A DNA stretch of 64,000 nt from Lichenostomus cassidix (Eukaryota > Chordata > Aves > Passeriformes > Meliphagidae). The notes beneath the pieces were generated by a model. The model was not told the DNA's origin. It was given only the letters and a program-made list of their open reading frames with translations, and searched no databases. The first letter of the stretch is position 1; each line of letters starts with the position of its first letter. A program made the translations under genes and the position numbers. The stretch covers positions 50,404,077 to 50,468,076 of the forward strand of contig CM039211.1 of the NCBI GenBank assembly GCA_008360975.2, in the 5' to 3' direction. Below, piece by piece: positions 26,640 through 38,100 of the stretch.

Positions 26640-26869
26640 ACTCTTTACCTCAAAACTTACCAGCTGAACAACACCGTTAATCAAAGGTGCCTTGAGAACT
26701 TCCTCCACATCCTTAGACAGCACAGAGAGACCCAGCTTCCCCAAGTTCCTGCTCTGTGCACAACCCTTTGGACTGCGGCTGATTTGAATGATCTGTGTAG
26801 CTCTTGGTCCATGTGCTCAAATGGCTTACCGGACTTCTTCTGATTTTTGGCTTTTTTTCCTGACCCCAT
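26640..26869 (-). other. possible exon or frame-shifted pseudogene, unrecognised
   Basis: On the minus strand a strong-context ATG (A at -3, G at +4) at 26869 opens a basic peptide, MGSGKKAKNQKKSG, directly followed by a GGTAAG splice-donor-like site near 26830. A second minus frame, shifted by two bases, is open from about 26811 to 26637 and reads LGKLGLSVLSKDVEEVL, then APLINGVVQL, ending at a CTG/GTAAGT donor-like site near 26662. The pattern could be a coding exon, a decayed retrocopy with a frameshift, or chance. I do not recognise the protein. A + frame at 26610-26843 overlaps it and is equally unrecognised. No polypyrimidine tract precedes either minus frame. Confidence 0.2.
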
Positions 26870-29099
26870 ACTGAGGATTTACAGAGAATCAAAGAACATT
26901 GCAGGGCACTTTACAAAACAGTGCTAGCCTTGATGTCTCATTTGGATATTCTTATTTCACAATAATCCTGATTCATGAGCACTGTACTATGAAGATAAGC
27001 CCTCTGCCTTGCTACATGCCTATTTGTAGTGCTTTCACTCCTTTCTGGAATGTTTGTCCCTCTGTTAGTCAGAGACTTTCCTGACCATGCTATGGAGAAA
27101 TAGGCTTTCTTCCCAAATCTCAGCTCTGACAAGACTTGAAGGGTACAGGAAAGTTCTGCCCTGTGCCAGCTCACAGGAGACCCAGAGTCAATTGTTCTCC
27201 TAACACTGTTCCTGAACTGCATGATGAACACTTCACAGGACAGCAAAGTTGTTCTCTGCCATCCTACTGTTCCCACTGCTTAACAGTGCTGGTATGAAAC
27301 AAGTGGTTCTTGTTTACCCTGTCACATCTCTTGTAGCTACTACCACAGCTGATGTTTTGTTGCCTCTGGGGCAACTAGAACTCCACACAGATAGTCTTCA
27401 AGATGTCTCTACCTCTCCTTTTATGGGACCATGGACATGGTGTATGAAGCAGCCAGAATGCAAAGAGCACAATCATTTCTATAGCCACAGTGACAGCTGG
27501 TCCTGCTCAATTATTAGTGAAGCCAAAAGAAATCTAATCTTTATCAAAAAGGGGGATATCTAACATGCTTTTTATTTAATTCTTCTCAGTTTAGCTCTTT
27601 AAATTACTTTCTTGCAGCTGCTGCTGAGTGATGGTGATTGTGGAAGATGAACACAAACGGTGACAGACTGTGGATGCAGAGGGCTAAAGCAGTTTGCCTT
27701 TGATGACTCCCAGGATGGTGAGAGTGATTCCCATGCAGGATCAACTCTCTCTAGCTAGCCAAGGAGCGATATTCTGACAGTTAAACAAGCAATTCTTGTC
27801 TCTTTTCCTAGCTACGGATAAAGTGTAAGAAGGAGTCAAGTGTCAATGAGGAAAAATCCAAGGGATTAAAAACCATCATTTGTTTTTTGTAGGATAAATG
27901 ACTTGTCGCCTTACTGTGATATTTCTTCCCATGCATGGCAGACTTCCCTTGGGCTTTAAAGCTAAAGGCTGAAAATTACGTTAAAAAATCTCAGTGTAGA
28001 AACATATCTGCTTCTGAATTCTCCCTCACCAGCTGACTTTGCCAGTCAAGGAGAAAAGAAAAAGAACTACTGATTGGCTGTTAGCTGTCTTCTTATCGCG
28101 GAGTACATGGTCCAAACTCTAATGTCTCTATAATTTGAGGCTGCTCCTTTCTGAGGCTCAGTTTTGATTTGGGCGGCACCCCAGTCAGAAAGGAGGGATG
28201 CCATGTGCACATGAAGCTAGAATGATGTTAAATGTCCCCTGAGAGGTCTACAGAGTTTTGGCCTAAGGCAGCACAGATTCAGCTCCAGAGACAAAATTAG
28301 AGAAAGAAGGGAACTGTATCTGTTAGAAACATCAGTTCTTTTGTCCAGTGCTCCCAGGAACTTGCTCTTCAACACCTTATTACCACCTGCAGAACAAAGC
28401 AGACACTATGTGAGCCAGTAGTGGACTCTTAAGGGAAAGTACAGGGTTTTTTTGTTTTTACAGTTTTTAGCAGTTCTCACACCTATCTGTAATGAATGAT
28501 TCTCAGTGACAGAAAGTCACAGGAAAGGACATTTGATTCTGTGCCAACCTTGCCATGAGAAAAGATACTTAATTAAAACCAATGATTTTGTTAAAGCTGC
28601 TAAAGTGGTGTGCAGGTGTCCCTTCCCTGCCTGTCCTTTAATAGGAAATCACTGCCTGCTGTTTGACTGCTTTCTGAGTGGACAATGTGTGTCTTCAGCA
28701 CGTGCTCAAAGCCAGGCATCAAACTCCTGAGTCTTTTCCACTTAAACAGCACAGAAGAGCTACAGCAAGCTACATTTGGGGAGGCAAGGATGGTATCATA
28801 ACATATGCTAAGAGGCCAAGAGAAAGATGTTGTTTCTTTTTACAACTGAGGGCTGCAGGTATCGACTCTTTCCTCAGCTGTTTTGTTCTGTGGAGGAGGA
28901 CAATGGTATCAGATCTGGGGATCCATGCATTGCAAGAAGGTATCATTAAGGCATGAAATATTTGGTATCTTTGCAAGAAAAAATAGGATTGCTGCCAGCA
29001 TTTTCCATTCGCAGGAAATCTGACAAAACTGGATGAATCAAAATGCAGGAGGGCACGTCTACCTTTCAAAATGGATGAACAGGCCAAAAGGGTTACTAT
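26870..29099. other. non-coding stretch, no gene recognised
   Basis: Unique sequence. The frames 26938-27276 (-, 112 codons), 27249-27563 (+, 104 codons) and 28770-29087 (-, 105 codons) have no recognisable content. I see no repeat family. Confidence 0.55.
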
Positions 29100-29765
29100 A
29101 GACTTAGATCTAAGAAATGCAAAATGCTACATGTGGAAGGGAACTCCATGTGTTGGTACAGACTGGAGACTCTATAGAAAAGGATCTTGGGATGCTGGTA
29201 ACAAATAAGTAAATTTGAGTCAGCAGTAAACTCTTGAAGCGGTGCAAGAGTATCACCCGTAGGTCAAAGGAAATGATGATTCACTTCTACTTGGCACTTG
29301 TAAGACTGCATCTGGAGTAGTCCTCAGTTCTGGGAGTAAGTCCAGAGGGAGGTCACTAAGGTGGTGAGGAGCTGGAGAACATGACCTTTGAGTGGATAAG
29401 GGAAGTGGGGAGAAAAAGAAATTCTGATAACTCTCTTCAGCTACCTAGTCAGGGCTATAGAGAAGAGAGTTGTAGAGAACACAAATCTTGCCTCTTCTGA
29501 GAGATGCACAGTCAAAAGACAATGGATTGTGATCACTGTTTACAGGAAAGGAAGTTTGAACTGGTCATAAGGAAAATGTTCTCTATAACAGCGATTGAGC
29601 ACTGTGACAGGCTCTCCAGAGACAATCATGGGATCTCCATTCTCTATCCCTTGATATTTTCAAAATTTGACACGAAAACACCTTCAGCAACTTCATATAA
29701 CATTGCATATTGCTCTGATTTCAGCACAGGGATTAGAGACCCTCAGACATCACTCCTACCCACAG
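29100..29765 (+). mobile_element. old CR1 LINE fragment, sense orientation
   Basis: Diverged but recognisable CR1 in + orientation. AAATGCAAAATGCTACATG corresponds to the KCKVLH motif of ORF2. It is followed by CTGCATCTGGAGTAGTCCTC, AGTCCAGAGGGAGGTCACTA and GAGCTGGAGAACATGACC, then CTCTCTTCAGCTACC. Near the 3' end, GAGCACTGTGACAGGCTCTC and GGGATCTCCATTCTC correspond to the usual HWNRLPREV...PSLE region, and GCAACTTCATATAACATTGC is near the end of the element. Many substitutions break every frame. It belongs to a different and apparently older CR1 group than the minus-strand copies, whose 3' ends are better preserved. Confidence 0.85.
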
Positions 29766-30103
29766 CATTCAATATGTATAAAATGGCAGCATTTGAAGAG
29801 CTACTATAGAGCACATATCAGGTTTGGGCATGGGGCTGTTAGGTACTCTTAAAAGCTGAAAGAAAATGTATCCTGTTAATTTGGTGAAAAGGGCTAACCT
29901 TGGAATGGTATTCATGGCATCAACTGTCCTCTTTAGGATCTTCTTTAAAAGGGATGGCATATTATATTTATAAATGCAGGTTTGCAATGACTTCACAAGA
30001 GGATTACTCATAAAGCCCTGCATTTTATAGTTTTCTCCTCACCAAGTCTTTCCTTGTGGGTAAGACCTTTTTAAAAGGTTCCTGAAGTGACTGGGGGAGA
30101 ATT
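29766..30103. other. non-coding stretch, no gene recognised
   Basis: Unique sequence following the 3' end of the CR1 copy. It holds an 84-codon minus frame (29769-30023) without recognisable content. Confidence 0.6.
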
Positions 30104-30685
30104 TCAGGTTTTGTTTACAACAGCAAGTTGTGGAAAAGCAGTCTGGCAAATGTTACCATGAAAGACATGATTTCCTAGCAGACAAGCAAAGACCTCAGAA
30201 CATTTTAAAACCAAAAGGAATGTCAAGATTTTCAAGTGAGTCTCATGATTTTTCAAAACCTCACTTGTGGTTGTGTGATACCTATGATCAGCAACACTGT
30301 ACAGAGAATACGCTTGAACAAAATTTATTTTGGAAATGTGTTGCTGGAGTTCCTCTGTCTCCAGAGCATAAGGACATAAACTCCCCAAGCTGTGAGAACC
30401 AAAGTCTAATGCAAGATCCAGAAGGGAATCAATAAATGCAGGCTCACCTCCAATGTTTAGGAGCCCTGTGTTTGCATCAAAGCTCCTGATGTGACTCGGA
30501 AAGGTCACTTGAGATTTAATGAGGCTGGAAATAGAGCAAGAATCATTGTCCTCTGCTTGTGAGAGCAAGGGCCCTCGTGGCAGTGTTCCCTTGAGCAGTG
30601 AAGTCAGAAGATGCTGACCTAGGGTAATTTTGTTCCTAGCACACAGTGCTTCAGTGAGTAGGTGAGCAGAGTGAGATGAGAACAT
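30104..30685 (-). other. unrecognised 193-codon open frame
   Basis: The longest open frame in the window: an ATG at 30685, then uninterrupted to 30104. The predicted peptide has mixed composition, is not low-complexity, has no clear signal peptide and has no motif I can name. The opposite strand is also open over part of it (about 30130-30435), ending at a TAA that overlaps an AATAAA hexamer near 30430 and preceded by TTTTGTTTACAACAG, which resembles a splice acceptor. Dual-strand openness suggests a locally stop-poor stretch as much as a gene. No promoter or splice structure supports either reading. Confidence 0.2.
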
Positions 30686-32095
30686 GTAATAAAAATGTTG
30701 TAAAGGTGCTGATGAAATACTTTCAGTTTCACTTTCTGGAGACGGAAGGACTATCTCTCAATGACTGCTTTTTTACCTTGTGGTATTAAAAAAGCCAGAA
30801 GAGCTTCCTGAGCAGTCTTGAGATTAGTACAATATTTAAACACATTTAATTATTGAGATGAATTACATGCCTGCCATTGATTTGCCCCAAAGTACTTACA
30901 GGCTCTCCATTTTGCCTTCTCAAAGTACTAAGTTTGACATGGATTTCTGTTTTCTTATGTTAATAATTAATCACAGGAATCAAAATTACTAATGTACATG
31001 ACTAATTGACCAGTTTGTTTTTTCTGCCCTCCATGGAAATGCTGATAAGGTTTTCTGACAGCATGCAAATCAAGCTGCTATCAGCAAAAGGCATTCCGTA
31101 TATAAAAACCAAAAAGAGCAGGCAAGCTGCAGTTATTACCTAGGAAAGATAGAAACCACTTGGGAAAAAAGAGCTGCCTTTGGAAGGAAATGTCAGGGCA
31201 GGGAGGGGGATGGGATTTAATGAGATGTGAGAACAAGAGACCTGAGGCATAATTAAGTCCCAGAAGATCTCATTGAGTGTTCAGCAGAACCCCCACTCAG
31301 CAGTCCTTCCACCTTTATTGGAATTAAACTTTAATTTGGTGTCTAAGGGGAGAGGAAAGACCTGCATTATCAAGCATGGAAATCAATGAACCGTGTGAAA
31401 GAAAAGGTCACACCCCCGCTTGCAGCACAGAAGGTCAAGAAGGAAAAGGTGAAGATGTAAGACAGCTCAACACTTACTCTCAGTGTTAGGAGTCGGAGAG
31501 GTAGATGTTTCACCCCGTTGATTTGTCACTACCTCTCTTTCCATAAAGGAATTTCCATTTCCATTGACGAGGGCAATGAAGAGGTTTTTCTCTGTACTTG
31601 TGGCCATTGTTACTGGTTTTAAAGTCCAAAGAGCTGTTGGAGAACTTTTTACCTGGTTTAGTGCAGGTGTCTAGCCAACAGCTAAAATAAGCATTTCCAT
31701 ACACAGTGGACTTAAATATTTCAAGATGTTTTAGCTCAATGCATTCTCCTGGTGTAACTGGGCATTGTATCCTCCCTTCTATACCCATAAATAAGAATAC
31801 TAGCTACCACCAGATGCCCAGTTTCTATACGGAAAACAAGTAATTTTCCATGCAGAATCTTTCTTGATTAACAACTAGCAACCCAAATCAGTGGAAGCCA
31901 TGAGTAGTAGACAGGAGCAAGAGCAGCAGACAGTATAAAAGAACTTACCACTGTCAACTGAATGCAGATTGCCTGAACCACAGGCTTTCCCAAAAAAGTG
32001 GAGCACTCTCCCTGGGGAGACACTGCACTGAGAACAGTGGAAACTCAATAAATCCATCTGCAAAGGTCTCTTCACTACCATTCTAGTGAAGCCAC
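30686..32095. other. non-coding stretch with AT-rich, motif-dense part
   Basis: The part from about 30830 to 31130 is rich in TAAT/ATTA words (homeodomain-type cores) and carries a perfect octamer ATGCAAAT at 31063-31070. It is the kind of sequence often conserved in vertebrate regulatory DNA, but I cannot measure conservation. A 92-codon minus frame at 31510-31788 is Cys- and Lys-rich near its end and unrecognised, with a CCAG/GTAAAA donor-like site inside. No interspersed repeat is seen. Confidence 0.4.
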
Positions 32096-33270
32096 TGTCA
32101 TGGTTTGACCCTGGCTAAATGCCAGGCACCTACATCTGCTCTCTCTGTTCTTCCCTGCTGCAGCTGTGCAGGAGAAGAGGGGAAAAAGAACTGTTAAACA
32201 CACACCGGACTCATGAGTTCAGGTAAGGCAGTGCTGGGAGAGATGCACCAAAGGCAGAACAGGCTGAAAACTTAAAGCTGCAAAGTGATTTATTAACTTA
32301 ACAGAGTTGGAGGATAAATGAGAAGTAAAAATAAGTGCTTCAGACACCGTTCCTTCACTCACCCCCCTCCCTCTTAAAACACCATTTCTCTGCTCACCCC
32401 CCTCCCTCCTTCCAACAAACAGCTCAGGTAGGGGGCAGGGTATGGGGGTTTTTCTTTGTCCATTCATCACCACAATTCTTCTGCTACAGACACTGTTTCT
32501 CTGCTCACCCCCTTCCCTCTTTACAACAAACAACACGGGCAGGGGCCAGGGTGAGGGGTTTGTTCTCTGGTCAGTCCATCAGGGAGAGGAGTCCTCTACT
32601 TAGCCACGGGGTCCCTCCCACCAGAGACAGTCCTCTGGGAACTTCTTTGGCGTGGGTCCAATCTCATGAGCAACATCCCACCCGAATTCTGCTGCAACAT
32701 GAGTCTCTTTATCCATAAGGTGCAGACTTTCCTGAGCTGAGGCCAGGCTGCTTCCATTCCAGGAGCAAGGAAAAGGCCTTTCTCTCCCTTGCAAGGCCTT
32801 TGCAGCTTTATCTCTTTATATGAGATTCCCGCTGGATCACAGCTTCCTCCAGGCATCCACCCACTCTGGTGTGGGCACCTCCCCACGGGCTGTGGATGGA
32901 TCTCTGCACTCCCATGGCCTCCATGGGCTGCAGGGGGACTTCCTGCTCCCACCATGGTCTTCACCATGGCTGGCAGAGAGTTTTCAGCTCTGGCGCCTGG
33001 AGCACCTCCTCCCCCACCTTCTGCACTGACCTTGGTGTCTTCATGTTGTTTTTCCCTCACATATTTTTACCTCCACCTCCTCTTTTAGCTAAAAAGAAGT
33101 GAGTAATTACTTTGTTTTGATTTCTTCTTAAATATGTTATCACAGAGGTGTAACTAACATCTCTAATTGGCCCAGGCTTGGCCAGCAGTGTGACCATCAT
33201 CTTCAGAGTCATCAGAGATTGGCTCTACTGGACATGGTAAAAACTTCCAGAACCTTCAGACAGAACACAC
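32096..33270 (-). mobile_element. inverted LTR of a songbird-type endogenous retrovirus
   Basis: The + strand shows an LTR reversed, starting with TGTCATGGTTTGACCCTGGC (the reversed 3' end, CA..TG type). A TTTATTAACTTAAC segment near 32290 gives a minus-strand AATAAA poly-A signal. The GTCCCTCCCACCAGAGACAG and CCATGGGCTGCAGGGGGAC blocks follow, then CGCCTGGAGCACCTCCTCCC. Near 33125 TTCTTAAATATGTTATCAC is the minus-strand core promoter. Similarity continues through ATTGGCTCTACTGGACATGG and fades near 33270, so roughly the last 50 bases of the 5' end are lost or too diverged. No internal retroviral genes flank it, so it is read as a solo LTR. It belongs to the same family as the LTR starting at 63464. 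Confidence 0.9.
32381..32560. repeat. about 110-base duplication inside the LTR
   Basis: Two segments starting near 32381 and 32491 share TTTCTCTGCTCACCCCC, CCTC/CCTT runs, AACAAACA and a GGGCAGGG..GGGG region, in the same order. A shorter echo (TTCCTTCACTCACCCCCCTCC) precedes them at about 32350. The tandem duplication lengthens this LTR copy. Confidence 0.85.
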
Positions 33271-35006
33271 AGGAGCCATCTTTGTGCCTCTCCCCACCCT
33301 TCAGACACTTCTTCAGGCCTACCACAACAGCAGTTGAATGGTTTAAATTTCTCTTAGATGCCAAAGATACCTTGCTCATGTGCTGGGCTAAGCAAAACCA
33401 CCACAGCTACCTTTGCTTTTCCCATGCCGTTCCCCATCAGCCATCCCTCAGCTCTCATCCCATGTTGCATCTGCTACAGATACCTTAGACACTGTCCTAC
33501 CACCTGATATTCTCTCAACAGCATGCCTGGGTGCATCATATATATAATATTAGCATTATCACAGAGCTTGGGAGCTAAAAAAGATTTTCATTCCTCTTCA
33601 GAATTAACAGAATATCAACAGAAAGACAAACCTACGTAAAACAGGTAAGCACACACACTTGCACCAATATCTGGCCCAATAGGTATCTCTTAGGAAAAGT
33701 CATTGCCTTGATCCACATGGTGGACTTAGATATCATCTGCATGGAGTCACCTCATGTATTACCTGACTCAGGTATGAGTGGTAAACAGTTCACTTTCCAT
33801 TCATGCAGAAGGTGGCCTTGAAATCAAATAAAGTAAGGTCTCACTGCATGTTTTGCTGGCAAAGCAATATGTATTGTTCTTCATGCAACACGTGTGTGTG
33901 CAGCATGCAGAAAGAGTAGCATGCCATTTAGCTCAAAAAATATCTTGTGATCTTCTTGAAACAGAAATATTTTCTGAAGTGTCTTGTCTTTACATTTTCC
34001 AAGTATTTTGTCACGCCCAAGGGAAAGTGATTAAAAAAAGGGAAAGTTTACCTACATGTAAAAAGATTTTTCTGAGCAGAAATTTACAGCCTCAGCAGAC
34101 CATGGTTTGCAGACTGCCTGCAGCTGGTCTATCAACTTTGGTTGTATTTTCAGCTATTTACAGTTGTACCCCATCTTCACTTGAAGGTCTTTCCCTTCAC
34201 ACTTGCTTCACAGCTTTCATCATGGCAATCTTTTTGGAGCCACAACTATGCTTATGTGGTCAGCACTAGGCTTTAGTAGACATTCTGCTTCCCTCTGCCA
34301 GGTCATATACATCCTCCATGCAACAGACCTGCTTCTACAGTTTATTTAGATGCCTAATAAAACTTCTACCTCAGATGTCCAAATTACAATCTTTTCCTGC
34401 CCTTCCCTCATAAAGTACAGTGGATGCTGTGGTCATTTGTAAGAGCTGTAGGTCTCACCCAAGCAAGTTGGGCACCACACATAATTCCACAGTAGAGAGC
34501 TGAAATAACTCCTATCTCGCCCTGCCCAATCACCCTAGCTCAGGCATGGTTCCCCCTGATTTGTTCACTGTGTGAATAAACCAAGCTTTTGTCCAGGACT
34601 GCAGCAGAGCAAGCCCACATCTTTTCAGCTGTAGTTAATCAGAATTCATCAGCCTACCCCTCTGAGAAACAGTGGAAGCCCATCTGAATCGCTTTCAGAA
34701 TTAAGTCATTGGTTTCCATCTCTTGAGCAATAAACTTGGAATTAGAACCAAAGGAAGCACTAATCTGGCTGCAACTTTTACACACTAAAAAAATCCCCAC
34801 CAACTTCAGGGCTCTTGATACATGGTTGTGATGCATTTTAATTACTGGGGTGTAGATAAGGCCTTCATAATCACTTCACTGTAGACAACCTAATGTTTTC
34901 TTCAAGAGTTATTTCAACACTTCCATCATTACTCAAATTAATTCCTCCAATGACAAAAATGTAAAAACTCATACCATAACAGTTTCACACTGGGAGGCAT
35001 CAGCTT
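33271..35006. other. non-coding stretch, no gene recognised
   Basis: Unique sequence. A 138-codon + frame at 33853-34269 has no recognisable domain. Nothing else stands out. Confidence 0.6.
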
Positions 35007-35053
35007 ACCAAAAAAAAACCCAAACCAAAAAAACCCAAACCACCCCAACCAAC
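35007..35053. repeat. A/C-rich low-complexity tract
   Basis: Only A and C over 47 bases, in irregular AAACCC/CCAAAA units. Similar tracts lie at 41633-41662 and 56416-56453. Confidence 0.95.
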
Positions 35054-35153
35054 TCCATCCACTACTTTGACTTCCCTGCAAAATTCCTTCTACAAATTCA
35101 TTCTGTCCTTCACTGCACAGAATGGAATTTCATTCTCATTTTACTTTTTTGTG

Positions 35154-35193
35154 AGCCACAGATCAATAACAAAAGCCACAGGTCAGTAACAAA
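35154..35193. repeat. 2 x 20-base tandem duplication, 2 mismatches
   Basis: AGCCACAGATCAATAACAAA is followed head to tail by AGCCACAGGTCAGTAACAAA. It is a small duplication in non-coding DNA, slightly diverged. Confidence 0.95.
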
Positions 35194-38100
35194 AATACTC
35201 TCAAACTCCAAACATATGTGTCCATCAAAAATGTGTCTTCATTTTCTTACAACAGCTGTATAAAAATTGTAACTTTCCAGTGAAATACACATCATGTGCC
35301 AGTAGGTTTCCATAAACTTACAGAATAAATTGATTTTGGTACACAAAGAATTTAGCCAACAGCAACATATGGCTAAGTCTCAAAAGTGTCTATTTAACTA
35401 AATAAAGGAAGTTTTAAAGATGTTTGTTTGACAGGCGTCTATAACTGCTCTTCTGTTAAATGTGGCCAAAGTGTGAATTAGAGTTAAAATTGTAATAAAA
35501 AGGATAATTTTCATTAGCATGCATCCAAACTGCCTGTATTACCACAAGCTTGCTTAATGATTTTTATAATCTCTGCTTGCTTTCTGCACTGTTTGGAATA
35601 ACAAGATCTAATTCACAAGAGTATTTCCAGAAATATTTGTGAGTTAACTCAGGTTATAAATGTTTTCAGGGTCACTTCCACTGCAGAGTGCTGATTTCAG
35701 AGGCAGCCAGCTCATCACCAAAAGTGGTACCATGTTTCTTCAGTGCCCAACATCCCACACTGACAATGAACAACCAGTAATGCACCAAGCAGTCTTGGCC
35801 ACTTGCCTATGGACAGCTAAAACGAACCTGCAACAAACACTCCCTGTGTATTCTGGAGTATTAAATATTTTTAAACCTCTACATAGTTATTTTGCAAGCA
35901 GAAAAATGGGTGAAATTCAAATGAAAGTAAGCGCAAGAGGAAGAACTTTTTAGGCCACCATAGGTGGACTAAAGCATGTGGGTGGCCAGCTGCACAGGGT
36001 GGTATGACAGCTCTCAGTTACATCCTATTATGTACCCATGCCTAGACTATTTGCTGGAAATACTTTCTTCATTATCTATCCATTTAGTCTGTAGAAATTC
36101 AAGCCAGAGTTAATTTACTTTTTAATTTTTCTACAGTGGAATTCGATCTTCTGGGGTGCTACATTGCTTCAGTAGTGTTGAATATCCCAAAGCCCTCCAA
36201 GCCTCAAAAGACAGCAGGCTGCTGTCTTTCTCCACTCCCAAGAGGATCTTACGGTGGGGAAAACTAATTTACATGACAATGTAAAATTCTGCTGGGGGCA
36301 GGAACAAAAGCCTCTGCTACCAAGTGGTAACCTTAGCTTGAAGCTAAAGGCAGAAGCACAGCCAAAAGGGCTACTGTCCTCAAAGAGGAAGACAAATATT
36401 CCCCACCTTGCTTCAGCTAGCACAGTCAGCACCTTCATGGGCCCTCTGGGACCTTTCTTTGCCCCTATGTCTTTTCTCAAGGGACAGTGTTTCTTATAAG
36501 CAAGTGTTAGATCAGTCCACAGAGAAAGGAAGGACATACAAGAGTCAAGGACACTCAGTCCCTCCGTGGCCCATGTGGAGCAAAGTGGATCCTGTCTGTA
36601 AGATGAAGGAAGGAGATAGTCAACCACTTCCACCCAAGCAGGTGTTGTGAAAAGAGGCACACAGAGTATTACAGCAAGCACACTGCTCCTCTGTTCATTC
36701 CCTGCATGGGAAAGAAGGCTCTCTAGACATGCCAAGGCTGTGCAGTGAAAAACCTACACAAATCCTGCAGAGCCAAGCTAAATGTGGTCGCTGACTGAAA
36801 AATAACAGAATCCCAGATAACCTGAGACATATTTTGAGGGTTTACCACAGGGATGCACCATCAGTAAGAACTTTTGTTTATTCATGGACTCTGTTGCTCC
36901 ATCTGCTGCGTACCATTTGAGGCAAGCATGCCACAAAGCAAGACAAACTAGTGCAGCAAGGTCACTGGAAGCATCGTTGATGTCAGATACCTTTAGTTTC
37001 TTATGATTTCCAGGCATCCGGTGCGGTGCGTGGCAGAGCTGGGGTGTGAGTTGGGAGACAGCACTGTCTCTCTCTAGAGATAACCTCTGCCTTCCTCACA
37101 CTGGAGTCATATGCATCTGTGTGATGTTAATACTGAACTGGTCAATAGTCCAGGGAAAATTGGCTCCTAGGTGTAAAATAGTTTCAGCATAGGCTTGAGG
37201 TATACACACTTTCCAACAGAGCAGTTAGGATTAAGTACTGGCCTTAAGAAATAAACAATTTCCAGCTTCAGCTGTTTGTTCCATGTTGCAAATATTTCCA
37301 TTCCAAAAAAAATGCTTTGTGGCTTTAAAGAAAACTGGTTTCTAAATAAAAGCATCTTTGTCATTAATTATCACAACCATCCCAAGAAGTTCTTTGAAAA
37401 TGAAGTAATTAGTCCAAGCGGGTAAAAGAGGGTGAGACCTGTCTGTAACAGAACTGTTAATGCATAAAGGATAAGACTTAGTTTTGTCATCTGAAAATCA
37501 CATTACTTTCTCTGGTTGGAAGTAGGTCAAGTGCCCTCAGGAAATAGCTATTTGGTTCTCACCGGGAAGTAATCTGATACTCACACGTCTCCAGCCTTAT
37601 TAAAACCTCAGTATGAGGTAAAGTCAAGGATGTCAGCTTAGTTTCTTGTTGCATTGTAATGACAAGGGTGATGTTTGAAAGAAAAAGGTTTATTATTTTT
37701 AATCAGACACTCAGGCAAATCACACTGTCAGTGAATCACATGCAGAGCTGTTTCGTTTTCCAGCAGCCCACACAAGACCAATAATGTGAGGAAACAACAG
37801 AGCTGCTAGAGAGTGGATCTTGCAAGGTAATATGCACTGAAAAGCAGTGCAAGGGCTTAAATGTGTGGTTAATTTAAAGTTCATGAGTAGTCCTCACCAC
37901 TGTATTTTCAATAGAAGCACTTGCTTCCACAGTTGGCTGAAAATGGGATGAGACAGAGGATATAAGAAGAAACATCCCTGCATGCTAATAAAACCAGTCA
38001 TTACTATGGAGGTAGCTACAAGGGGGTTTTTATGCATGCTGTGTGTCAGGCTGTCAAATTTTGCTTCTCCAGCTAGAACTGATGCAATATATCAAGCACA

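Noticed and set aside
26126..26680. 184-codon + strand open frame
   Set aside because: It lies in the pyrimidine-rich tract. The peptide is Ser/Phe/Leu low-complexity, as expected from C+T bias, with no domain.
31510..31788. 92-codon minus frame with several Cys and a Lys/Trp-rich end
   Set aside because: I thought of a secreted Cys-rich domain, but spacing matches no family I know and there is no acceptor site in front.
31806..31816. CCACCAGATGC, resembling part of a CTCF site
   Set aside because: The G-rich second half of the CTCF core is missing.
32596..33060. 154-codon minus frame and overlapping + frames
   Set aside because: They lie wholly inside the LTR repeat. GC-rich LTR sequence gives long chance frames.
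36169..36735. 188-codon minus strand open frame
   Set aside because: It sits in locally GC-richer DNA where stops are rarer, overlaps open frames on the other strand, and has no recognisable domain or splice context.
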